Source of the DNA: Favolaschia claudopus
Taxonomy: Eukaryota; Basidiomycota; Agaricomycetes; Agaricales; Mycenaceae
Assembly: GCA_037176885.1 (NCBI GenBank)
Contig: JAWWNJ010000084.1
Span: 248,001 to 312,000 of the forward strand
DNA: 64,000 nucleotides
Direction of reading: 5' to 3'
The notes beneath the pieces are model-generated. The model did no database searches. It saw nothing but the letters and a program-made list of their open reading frames with translations, and was not told where the DNA came from. The translations under genes and the position numbers were made by a program. Shown in pieces: positions 55,090 to 64,000 of this stretch. Position 1 is the first letter of the stretch; each line of letters opens with the position of its first letter.

Positions 55090-56385
55090 TGCTTATGCCC
55101 AGATGACTCTCTGTTGTATGGCTTCTACTTTGACGGTGTTGATTACATTGGCGCTCGCCCTCCATTTGGATCCCGCTCATCATCCTCCACTTTCAATTTG
55201 TTTGCGGAGGCCCTGCACTGGATCTCAGAGCGAATGGGCTCACCTCTTGACCCCTTCCTTGACGACTTCTTCGGTGCTCGCGCGGCGGACGAGTATGACC
55301 TTGCAGAGCGCAACCGTGCAATCTTCCGCGCAATCTGTGACGCAACTGGTTTTTCAGCACATCCGGTTAATGACATTCCTCCGTCTACCCGTGGGGTTAT
55401 TCTAGGGATTGAGATCGACAGCGTTGCCTTCACGGTGGCTCTCCCTGCAGGGAAGCTGCAGCGCACCATGGCTACCCTGCACTCACTTCTATCCGGAGCG
55501 TCAGCTACCCTCTTGGAACTCCAGTCAGTTGCTGGCCTTCTGCAGTTTGCAACGAAAGTCCTGCCTGCAGGGCGCGCTTTCATCCGTCGTGTGTACAATG
55601 CCCTGTCCCGTTTCCCATCCTTTGGTCGGCGTCGCATCCCGAGAGGTGCACGCCGTGACTTGGAATGGTGGGCTCGTCTTCTTCCGACTTGGAACGGTAT
55701 CCAGTCCCTACATCCTCACCGCCTGGGCGTGGTTATCTTTACTGACGCCAATCGGTCTTCCTCGAAAGGAACTGGCGGTCATCTAGGGCCCCGGGAGGCA
55801 CCTATCGATTTTTTTTGCGATGCGAGTACCCAGGCGGCACCGGGGAAAGTCTATCCTTTTCAAGGAGCTGTGGGCCGTGCTCCACGCTCTTCGCATTTGG
55901 GCATCTCCAGCCTGGGCCGGGTCCCGGGTCTTACTTCGGGTTGATAACACCGGCGGCGTGGCTGGCTTGAACGGAGGTTCTATTCGGGAGGCACCTGCAC
56001 AGGCGCTCTTGAGGGAGGTCTTCCTTCTGGCGCTATCTTTCGGCTTTTCCATCTCCTGCGTGTGGGTTTCCTCTGAACAGAACTACCTTGCTGACACACT
56101 CTCTCGTTTTGACATGCCACGTCTTCGCCCATTGTTGCCTCAATCCTTCGCCTCACAGCGCACTCCCTTCCCCCACCTCCCGCCGGATGGCCTGAACGGG
56201 TTGATCAACCACCGCTCGTCGCCTACTTCCTCTGGCACGAAATCGCTGCCTCCACCCGCGGTGTCAACCAGACATCTTGCAACTCCTTTGAGTCTTTCTG
56301 CATGCGCAAATAGGGGGCCGACGGTGCCTCTCCATACGAGTCTCTAGCCGCACCCGTTGTCTTGCTCTCTTGGGCCTCAGCTCAC
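55090..56385 (+). pseudogene. DIRS/Ngaro-type retroelement: RT, RNase H, start of tyrosine recombinase
   Basis: RT blocks: PDDSLLYGFYFDGVDYIGAR, PPFGSRSSSSTFNLFAEALH and the catalytic FLDDFFG. Next come GVILGIEIDSVAFTVALPAG and LLELQSVAGLLQFATKVLPA (DIRS-type RT). RNase H follows with VVIFTDANRSSSKGTGGHLG, then after a frameshift FKELWAVLHALRIWASPAWA, LLRVDNTGGVAGLNGGSIRE and QNYLADTLSRFD. The last readable part (about 56220-56385) looks like the N-terminal arm of a tyrosine recombinase. DIRS elements integrate with a tyrosine recombinase instead of an integrase. Truncated at both ends, with two frameshifts. Confidence 0.8.
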
Positions 56386-56482
56386 CTTCCTCGCCGTCCC
56401 GGCAGCCCCTCCCCCCTCGGGCTGTCTTGTCTCCCGGGGTTCCGGCCCGAGAGCGCTCGCTGCGCTGGCGCTTCCGCTAACC
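56386..56482. repeat. Short GC-rich junction sequence
   Basis: About 100 bp between the DIRS and copia fragments with GAGCGCTCGCTGCGCTGGCG, resembling family G cores. Confidence 0.4.
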
Positions 56483-58200
56483 CCGAATTAAGGTTTGCGG
56501 CTGCAGCCTTAAGCTCAGCGACTTCCCGAATACGAGTAGATGGTGGAGGTGGTAGAGGACGAGGTTGACGAGGTGCCCGGGGTTTAGGTTGTGACACGAT
56601 ATCCGCAGGTCCAGCCTGAGCAGGAGGGGATGGTGCACGGGGAGGTACCGGATTGGCAGCTGGAGGCGTAGAAGTGGAGGAAGGAGGGCTGTCATCATCA
56701 TCATCAGCTTCGGTCGAAGACGATTTGAGAGAAGAATATTTGTATGAGTGTATCTCCCCCTCAGCCCGAAATTCCCCACAATTTGAGTTGTCGTCGAATT
56801 TGATATGAGGCAACGATCCGAAGGTACGCTTTGAGGGGCGATAAACCTTCCAAGCCTTGCGATCATCCGGGTACCCAACAAAAATAACCGATTCGCCGCG
56901 ATGGTCGAACTTTTTGCGATTAGGATTGTCATTATAGAGGTAAGCCCTGCAACCGAAACGGTGAAAAGACCTGTACTTCGGCTGTTTGCGGTTTGGGAAG
57001 CGGATGGAGAAAGGGGTACGAAGGTCGAGAGCGCTGTGTGGGTTACGGTTTTTGACATAGACCATGTAATTGCTGGCCTCAGCCCACATGCTAAGCGGCA
57101 GGTCGGCGTCGATGAGGACGGTGCGAACGCGGTCAAAAATAGACCTAAACTGACGTTCGGCAACACCGTTCTGTTCAGGAGTACGTGGAGCGCTGGTTTT
57201 GAGCTGAATACCACGTGCCTTCAAGAACCGCTTCAGGTCTTCGTTGATACTTAAATTCACCCCCATTATCGACGTGCCAGACCTTAAGCTTGCGACCTGT
57301 CTCACGCTCGACCATCTCCAACCACTCCTTGAATGTAGCTACTGCATCACTCTTGTGACGCAGGTAAAACATCCAAATCCAGCGAGAGCAGTCATCGGTG
57401 AAAGCGAGGGCATATTTCGATCCGTTCAGAGTATGGACTGGAGCAGTCCAAAGATCTGAATGAACGTGATCGAGAATATGTTCGGCATTTTCCTCTTCCG
57501 AAGGAGGAAAAGAGGCACGAGTCATCTTGCCCTCCATGCAAGATTGACATACCGGCGGCTCAGCATTGAGTTCCGCCGTAGATAGTTTCACACCTGAAAT
57601 GTGACCCTTCCGACCGAGAGCGCGCAGCGCAGGGTAGCCTAGATGCCCTAGACGCTGATGCAGCTCCTCAAGCTTTGAGGTCGGAGGTCGAGACGAGGTG
57701 GAAAAAGAATTCTCCGTCGACGAGGAGGAATCGAGGTGATAGAGGCGATCGCTGCCGGGAGAGGCGGTCAGAATAACCTTCTCGGACGAAATGAGGTTGC
57801 GGATGAGCTTGCCACTGTCACCCTTCTCAAAGGTAACACAGCGTCCACCGCCAAAGACGGTGTAACAGTCCGCCTGATCAAGCCGCGACACTGATATAAG
57901 CGTCGGCTGAGAGTCAGGGACATAACAGGTATCTTTCAACCTGAGTCGGACGTTACCACCCTTAGGATGGGACGCTAGTAGCTGTGCTTCACCGCGACCC
58001 TCGATTTTCCTCGAACCGTTGCCGAACCCGCTGATATTTCCGGATACGGCTTGGGCGTAAGAAACGAAGTCGCGTCGAACGGAGTGAATGTGTGTCGATG
58101 TACCGGAATCGATGATGGTAGACGCACCCACTGTACGTGCACTGTACGCGGAGTTGTTGGTCTGGGAGGATGACGTCGGAGGTGTAGCCGGAATGCTCTA
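56483..58200 (-). pseudogene. Ty1/copia element C: protease to integrase
   Basis: From about 58200 on the minus strand: TVGASTIIDSGTSTHIHSVR (protease, DSGTS), LKDTCYVPDSQPTLISVSRL, LHQRLGHLGYPALRAL and CQSCMEGKMTRASF (GAG-pre-integrase zinc region). Integrase follows: HSDLWTAPV, ALAFTDDCSRWIWMF and WHVDNGGEF. After one frameshift near 57255 come SINEDLKRFLKARGIQLK, TSAPRTPEQNGVAERQFRSI and RFGCRAYLYNDNP. A low-complexity DDDDDSPPSSTSTPP linker ends where RT should begin. Gag is absent. Catalytic D, D and E positions are visible. Confidence 0.88.
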
Positions 58201-58915
58201 AGTCCTGTAGCAGTTCGTTTAAGGCAAGCAAATGGAAGAACATACAACGCGCAAAATATTTTGGGGTACCATCAGGGTTTTCGGCGACAAAGCCGAGACA
58301 AGTTTGGATGCAGTCGGTAACGACATTGAACAACCCGACTCGCGTCTTGTATTCAATACTTAACGGTGGTTGGGTTACGGGATAGGTATGGCATTCCGGA
58401 TGCCGATGAGCAGGAATCATCAGGAATAGCGAGGAACGCAAAAACAAATCGCCAGTGTGCTTTGATGCAATACAATGCATAAAGGAAATCCTGAGGAATT
58501 ATCCTCGGGCATTCCTTGCCGTTCATCGTGATTCCTCATGATTCACCGTGACGAACATTGGAAACATGAAGGAAACAGGCGGATAGGCAAGGATTATCAT
58601 CATCATTCAACCGGATGTATGAGGAAAGGCGAGGAATCGTACAGATGTTCAAGGATTTGGAAGGAAATTAGGTTGGGTGCAATGTCAAACTATTTTAGTC
58701 CAATGGCGCCCTTCATAGTGGGCGGCAGCGGCAGCGCTCAAACGAAGGGTTTGGCGGCAGCAGTGTGACATTGTGACAAAAGTGCCGCCATGTTTACCAA
58801 CGCTCTTGGTGGTCACTGGCGGCAACCGGCGGCAGTACTGCGGCAGTGGCGGCACTTTGGGGGTGCCCGGTAAATGGTAGTTATAACTTTTGTCTCGTCT
58901 ATTAACGGGATGCGA
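58201..58915. other. Unassigned; coding-like stretch then GGCGGCA-rich DNA
   Basis: On the minus strand (about 58480-58201) a frame reads LSIEYKTRVGLFNVVTDCIQ, TCLGFVAENPDGTPKYFARC, MFFHLLALNELLQDLE. It looks like real coding sequence but I cannot assign a family; it ends at the copia junction. From 58730 to 58860 the plus strand has about eight GCGGCA units with short spacers. Confidence 0.35.
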
Positions 58916-59725
58916 TGTCGGAAAAATTGAAAAAGCCTGGTAAGGCCTTGGAGCACCTAACGGCCTTATAAGGCCTAATAAGGTTCGAGGGGTGACCTTA
59001 TAAGGCGTGATAAGGTCTGGTTAGGTCTTCCCAGGCTGACTTCCCGGAGGTTACAAAACTGAGTTGGGGTTGTTAGAGACATGGTAGGTGTGGTTTTATT
59101 GCATCTTTTTCGGCGGAAAATTCAGAGTTGTATTGTTTTTGACAATTTGTGCTATGATTGTATGCCAAGATGGCTGATTTGAATTTCAAAAAGTATGTAG
59201 GGGAGCATATACTCATGTGTAGTAAATCACCAGTCGATGTACGAGCAATATCTTGAGTTGTTGTGTTATGGGGAAATTGTACATCCGAGAGCTACGCCAT
59301 ATATGGAACAAAATTTCTCTATCTGTAGAGCTCTCTTAGCATAGCAGTATTGTACATTGCCATTGTTTTATTCGCAGTGCAGAGGTCGAGCGTTCGATTC
59401 TCGCAAGCACCAGTACTTAATTGTTAGAGTCAGTATTTCAGTACAATAGAAATAGATAGTGTAGTATTAGAAAGTCAACACAAGGTGCAAGCAGACACCT
59501 TACAAAGAAGGTAAACTGGTAATACTTTTGCTTGACCCCGCCGAACATGCCTTGTAAGGCCTTACAAGCCTCATTAGGTCCTATAAGGTCCATTATGTGT
59601 TATAAGGCCCTATATGTAGTATTTGGTACGTATTTAAACCTTGTAACCCTCCTTTTCCCCAACGGCCTTATTAGACCTTACAAGGCCTGCTCAGGCCCAA
59701 CAACCCTTTTTTGATTTTTCCGACA
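58916..59725. mobile_element. 810-bp non-autonomous TIR element, copy 2
   Basis: Same termini and layout as 482-1300, same orientation. Small differences include a missing GGT after GTACA and a shortened GAAATAGAAATAG tract. The tRNA-like segment is at 59329-59412. Confidence 0.8.
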
Positions 59726-59775
59726 GATGATTCACCGCGCGTATTGAGGGCAGATGATCTGGCGGGGCGGCTTCA

Positions 59776-60288
59776 TCAACAAACAAGAACAACTAAATCA
59801 CTGATTTGGCAGGCGGTGCCCACCTCCAAAACGCTATCCCCCCAACGCTGGTGCCAGGCACGTGGCCTCGGATCTCGGGCATCAAAGATGGATGCCACGC
59901 TGTCAGGACTTGCTCGTCCGTTTTTGAGCGCAAAGTTTAGCCCATCAAACTTTCCCAATACGGAAATCCGTAGCCATTCGATGGCTCCAATGGCTCTTCG
60001 CAAACCCTCTATTGGCGCCGAAACTGGCCTTCCAGTTCTCCGAATTGATTTCAAGCTCACGGCGGCAATTTCCTTTGCAACGCGCAAGAAGCGTAGGTTT
60101 ACTGTAAGCTGGCCAATCGTGAGTACTGTTATACTACAACAAGGCTCAAAAGAAGCATACTCGACGGCATGGGATGCCACGAATGTCTGAGTGTGGGCGA
60201 AGGAAGACAGACGCGTCAGGTCAGAAATGATTTGTGACTTGACGCGTCGCAGATGTGACTCAACGCGTTGACAACGTAGCGACTTCAA
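59776..60288 (-). pseudogene. Unassigned coding-like frame at an inverted repeat
   Basis: The frame reads ...SVLTIGQLTVNLRFLRV-like, SIRRTGRPVSAPIEGLRRAI, SPDSVASIFDARDPRPRAWH, QRWG. The last segment is repeated, inverted, at 60435-60520. The absence of stops and the codon pattern suggest a gene fragment, but I do not recognise it. Confidence 0.3.
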
Positions 60289-60520
60289 GCTTTTGAAGCC
60301 TTGCAGAAACTAAATTGCGAGGACAAGTCTAAAATATATTTATTCTCAATTATACTACTACTGAGTTAGAGCTCCCGACTGCATCGGGAGGGCGGGACAG
60401 CGTCGGCAACACCTTTAGCGCTCGCAAACGTTAACGGACGAGCAAGTCCTGACAGCGTGGCATCTATCTTTGATGCCCGAGATCCGAGGCCACGTGCCTG
60501 GCACCAGCGTTGGGGGGATA
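59835..60520. repeat. 86-bp near-perfect inverted repeat
   Basis: 59835-59920 and 60435-60520 are reverse complements with one mismatch. The outer boundary of the second copy is a (CTA)n microsatellite next to family G repeats. Confidence 0.9.
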
Positions 60521-60533
60521 CTACTACTACTAC

Positions 60534-61047
60534 AAGCTTAAGCACCCCGCCTTCGGCAGGGCCGGCTCGCTGCGCTCGCGTCCCTACCTACGGGGGGTAC
60601 ACAGCTTGTCGGGGCTCCGCCCCAAACCCCGCAGGTTTTTTTCTTGCTGGATTGCGTGTCCTCGGCGCCGCACTACCGCTCGCTGCACTCGCCGGCGCGC
60701 GGCGCCGGGGACCGCGTGTGAGTTTCAACATCTCGACAGCCGGTTGTGTTGTAGGATGTTGACAAAACCCCGTGATTTTCTGTCAAAAGTCACGCGACTG
60801 ATGGCCTGGCCCTCTTTTCAAGTATAGGACAAGCTTTAGCTCCCTGCCTCCGGCACGGCCGACTCGCTGCGCTCGCCGACCTCCCTCCGTTCGGTCACAC
60901 AGCTTGTTGGGGCTGGCCGCCCCAAACCCCGCTGCGCTCGCTCCGCTCGCGACGTCTAGTACGATCTCAACATCTCGACATTGACCCCGTGATTTTCTGT
61001 CAAAAGTCACGCGACTGATGGCCTGGCCCTCTTTTCAAGTATAGGAT
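60534..61047 (+). repeat. GC-rich family G, two tandem copies
   Basis: 60534-60830 matches 26926-27187 with small differences. 60836-61046 is a second, shorter unit with another GC core (CCGACTCGCTGCGCTCGCCG) and the same terminal TCACGCGACTGATGGCCTGG...AAGTATAGGA. Confidence 0.8.
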
Positions 61048-61335
61048 GGTTTAGTAGGGCATCTTCTCAGGGACTCCCGACATAATGTCAACACTCAACT
61101 CCATCCAGCGGTCAATGAGCTTTGGAATGTCTTTCTCGGTGTACTGCGCGCTACCCGCACGAATCTCACTGAGTTGCTGCTCCACCGCTGCTTGAAATAC
61201 TTCGGTCACTCGCTGCGTCATTTCTTCCGTGAATTTTATTTTCGACTCCGATTCGCGATTATTTGGTGTTTCCACCACTGGCTCGCTATCTGCGTGGCCC
61301 CGGTGGTCTTCTGACTTGAGCAGAAGCTCTCTGTC

Positions 61336-61433
61336 TCCAAGACAATTTCAGACTTTGAATTGAGTTTGAACGAGATTTATTTATTTTCGTATGAAGATTG
61401 AGCTCGTCGTGGTCGACAATCTGGAGGGCGGAT
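61336..61433 (+). mobile_element. 3' end of a gypsy-type element related to the gag-only one
   Basis: TTGAATTGAGTTTGAACGAG ... GAGCTCGTCGTGGTCGAC ... CTGGAGGGCGGA matches, about 90%, the inverse of 51284-51370, the stretch just inside the 3' LTR of the gag-only element. It ends exactly where the copia B LTR begins, so its own LTR was lost or the copia element inserted there. Confidence 0.65.
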
Positions 61434-61703
61434 TGTGAGGACTATACCTAAGATACTACAATGAGTACGAGCTCTCACTGCTCCCAAGAAGTGGAAAGAC
61501 GGTGATATTCACCTAAGATACTACAATGAGTACGAGCTACGTATATATGAGTACCTCGCCTAGTAGTATAACGGTGAAATACATACCGCTCACTGCTCCC
61601 AAGAAGTGGAAAGACGGTGAGAGGCTTCGTTACACGGTCACGTCTTGTTATAGGACGCGCCGTGTCACACATTATCTACAAGTTCGTGACGGCTGATCCA
61701 ACA
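61434..61703 (-). repeat. 3' LTR of copia element B
   Basis: On the minus strand it starts TGTTGGATCAGCCGTC after the polypurine GAGGGGGTGTG and ends CCTCACA, 270 bp. A TATA-like TATAAC starts at 61652 (reading minus). It includes the tandem described at 61446-61620. Confidence 0.75.
61446..61620 (-). repeat. Unspliced/spliced-like tandem in LTR B
   Basis: On the minus strand: block 1 (61620-61589), 50 extra nt, block 2 (61538-61511), a 5-nt spacer, then block 1 (61505-61474) fused to block 2 (61473-61446). The 50-nt segment can be framed as GTATGT...CGTAG (61586-61537). The fused copy then equals the spliced product with one substitution (CG to AG at the joint). A CTCAT motif precedes the acceptor, as in LTR A. 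The duplicated unit starts 32 nt after a TATA-like box. Confidence 0.75.
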
Positions 61704-61764
61704 CACCCCCTCGTCGCGGACGTCTACACCACACACCCCCTCACGCACAACTGCACACACCCCT

Positions 61765-63105
61765 TCATTCCAGCCCCAAGGCAGCGCGATGGCGAAGAAA
61801 ATCGACGGCGGGTAGGGATTTTGTCAAGCAGTCGGCGACGTTGTCGTGCGAAGAGACGCGAGGTAGGATTATTTTCTCTTTCTGTACACCATCGCGAACG
61901 TGGTGGTATCGCACGTCGATATGATTGTTTCGTTCGTGGTCGACTTGATCGTTGGCCATGATCCGCGCTGCATCGTTGTCGCATAGGATGGGAATAGGAC
62001 CGTCAAGAGGGAGCTCGAGTCCACGGGCAAGAGAGCGGAGCCAGTATGCCTCGCGAGCAGCCTCCGACGCTGCTATATATTCGGCCTCCGTTGACGATGC
62101 GGCCACTACCCGTTGTTTACGCGAAGCCCAGGTGATTGCGCCAGAACCGAATGAGAAGGTATAGCCCATGATGGATTTGCGTTTCTCGGTGTCGTTAGCC
62201 CAGTCGGAGTCGCTGAAGCCGCGGGGGATGCATGTGCGACCGCCCAACACCAAGCCCATCTCTCTCGTGCCCTCGAGGTACCGTACAACACGTATCGCAG
62301 CTTGCCAATGTGGAAGCATGTAACAGTCGAGGTAGGAGGCGAGTGTGTTGACGACGAAGGCGATATCCGGACGGGTGCCGATTGCAATGTACATGAGGCT
62401 TCCGACAAGAGTGCGGTATGGAACTAGTGCCAGCCGGTCGGACTCGTCGGCGCGTTCGTCAGCAGTGGGTTGCGAGAGCTTGAGTTTGGCTTCCATGGGC
62501 GTGGCAACGGGGTACGCCTCAGTCTGGCGGAATTGCTGGATGATGCGGTCGATGAGAGCGGTTTGGGTAAGTCGGGCAATATGACGCTCCGGGTCACGGA
62601 CAACTCGGATTCCAAGGCAGTAATTGATGGGGCCGAGGTCGGATATCGTCCAGCGAGACCGGAGTTGGCGTTTGAACCAATCGTTCAGCTTGGGGGAGGA
62701 GGAGGCGCACGCCATGTCGTCGACGTGAACGAGGATGATGATAATCTCGCCCTCCGCTGTCCGATAGAAGTATATGCACCACTCACACGTTAACCGCCTG
62801 AATCCCCATCCCAACATCGCATCGTTCAACTCCTTGTTCCAACACCGCCCCGCCTGCTTCAACCCGTAAATCGCCCGCACAATCATCCACAGCCACTTTT
62901 CCTTCCCTTCCTCCTCGAAATGTCGCGGCTGGTGGGCGTATTGATATTCCCTTTCCGGCAGCGGCGCGTTGAGGAACGCCGTCTTGATGTCGACCTGTTG
63001 GACATCCCAGCCCCGGCTAGCAGCAAGGTGGATCAGTGCGCGAAAAGATTTGAGCCGGGCAGTCGGTGAGTATAACTTGCGAGGAACGAGCTACAAGTTG
63101 TAGCG
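61765..63105 (-). pseudogene. Ty1/copia element B: RT and RNase H
   Basis: From about 63105 the minus strand reads YSPTARLKSFRALIHLAASR, then DVQQVDIKTAFLNAP, IVRAIYGLKQAGRCWN, the catalytic LVHVDDMACA (H in place of Y in YVDD), DLGPINYCLGIRV and SLMYIAIGTRPDIAFVVNTL. RNase H follows: FSDSDWANDTEKRKSIMGYT, ASSTEAEYIAASEAAREAYW, ILCDNDAARIMAN, ending DCLTKSLPAVDFL. The upstream parts are lost at about 63105, near a fold-back MITE. The frame from 62886 to 61765 is open; the part upstream of the Met at 62886 is in the same frame. Confidence 0.9.
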
Positions 63106-63160
63106 TCTGTATTAGAGAGACTAGTCGGTGAGGTAGTATTGATGAAGTCTCGACCGAATA

Positions 63161-63865
63161 CAGTGGTGGCAAATAGAAATTGCCGTGGCTTTTTGGTGAA
63201 AATCTGGCTGTATACTTCACCGAATGACCTCAAATAAAATGTAGAGATAGGTATGTGATACTTTTGTACCTCTTAGATCAGTCAGCAATATATTATGCCC
63301 TGAGAATGCATCAATCATAGGATGATTTCCGATTTTTGCCATATTCGGGAATGAACCCTCAGGTAAAAGGTGTCATAATAGGATGAAAGTACTTAAAAAG
63401 CAGTCCTAGTTTTCACTTTGTTTGAATGGAATTGACCCTGATTTGAGCTCACAGCAGCCGCTCAAAGTTGGCTATTTTCACACAAAATAGCTGAAAATGC
63501 AGAGAAAATAGCTAAAAGGACCAACTTCAAGCAGCCGTTGTGAGCTCAAATGAGGTTCAGTTCCAGTCAATCAAAGTGATAACTAGCATTGTTTTTCAAG
63601 TACTTTCATCCTGTTATGACACTTTTTTTGCTGAGGATACATTGAGCTTTTCCAGATATGGCAATAATCAGAAAACTGTCCTGTTATTGATGCATCGTCA
63701 GGGCATAATAGATAGCTGAGTATTCTAAGTGGTACAGTAGTATCATATATTTATCTCTACATCTTATTTCCATACCTATCTCTACATTTTATTTGAGGTC
63801 ATTCGGTGAAGTATACAGCCAGATTTTCACCAAAAAGCCACGGCAATTTCTATTTGCCACCACTG
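63161..63865. mobile_element. 705-bp full-length fold-back MITE, copy 2
   Basis: Same TIRs as 48221-48899 (CAGTGGTGGCAAATAGAAAT), flanked by TA (63159-63160, 63866-63867). Near the 3' end the TATCTCTACAT.TTATTT segment is duplicated in tandem, which accounts for most of its extra length. Confidence 0.88.
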
Positions 63866-64000
63866 TACAGTACCGTACAGTTACCCAATTATCGCCGGCG
63901 TTTGAAGTTTTGATCATCCTTATTAGCTCTAGACCGGTCAACCTGATGAATGTAGTATGTAACCGGAGTAGCAGCCCACGACACGCTCCCGCTAGGGTAC

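Noticed and set aside
54419..55183. 254-residue minus-strand frame
   Set aside because: It overlaps LINE ORF1, whose CCHC knuckles are in a different frame; this frame has no motif.

Overview
The window looks like nuclear DNA of a filamentous basidiomycete, most likely an Agaricomycete (mushroom). The evidence is short GT-AG introns of about 50-60 nt, a cytochrome P450 with many introns, two NACHT-type STAND NTPase (NLR-like) genes, a RecQ-like helicase, Tad/LINE, Ty1/copia, Ty3/gypsy and DIRS/Ngaro-type retroelements, and TE-linked unknown gene families seen in mushroom genomes. I found no intact housekeeping gene. It reads as a transposon graveyard in which nearly every recognisable protein-coding sequence is truncated, frameshifted or interrupted.

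Layout. 1-6.9 kb: a P450 fragment (exact duplicate of a piece at 30.5 kb), an 819-bp TIR element with an internal tRNA-like segment, two LINE 3' ends, a tRNA-like gene, and unassigned DNA. 6.9-13.5 kb: one LINE ORF2 (endonuclease, RT, C-terminal zinc region) interrupted by a TA-flanked MITE, a TAA-flanked MITE and a larger block holding an unnamed repeat family (family U). 13.5-19.9 kb: a long non-coding stretch with a degenerate array of short hairpin motifs, three clean MITEs and an iteron-like cluster. 21.5-22.5 kb: NACHT pseudogene 1. 23.35-25.0 kb: a complete but non-coding LTR element that appears self-priming. 28.2-31.5 kb: RecQ-like helicase remnant, a MITE and the P450 pseudogene. 32.0-34.4 kb: copia element A with its 3' LTR. 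34.4-39.6 kb: two unknown gene remnants and a MULE-like element with a 9-bp TSD, itself carrying a solo LTR and inserted in another inverted-repeat element. 39.9-41.7 kb: NACHT pseudogene 2. 43-48.9 kb: nested MITEs and a broken unknown gene. 50.2-54.3 kb: second copy of family U (inverted relative to the first) carrying a young gag-only LTR retrotransposon. 54.6-58.5 kb: LINE ORF1, DIRS-type and copia fragments abutting. 58.9-63.9 kb: second copy of the 819-bp element, GC-rich repeats, copia element B with its LTR, and a second fold-back MITE.

The most unusual signals are in LTRs. In two unrelated copia LTRs (34.3 kb, and 61.5 kb on the minus strand) a segment starting about 30-40 nt after a TATA-like box is tandemly duplicated, and the second copy lacks exactly 50 nt bounded by GT and AG. 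This is what a spliced strong-stop cDNA appended to an unspliced LTR would look like. In the non-coding LTR element at 23.35 kb the 13 nt starting 30 nt after a TATA-like box are perfectly complementary to the sequence 2 nt inside the 5' LTR, the signature of Tf1-type self-priming. Exact target-site duplications also give a relative insertion order for several nested elements.
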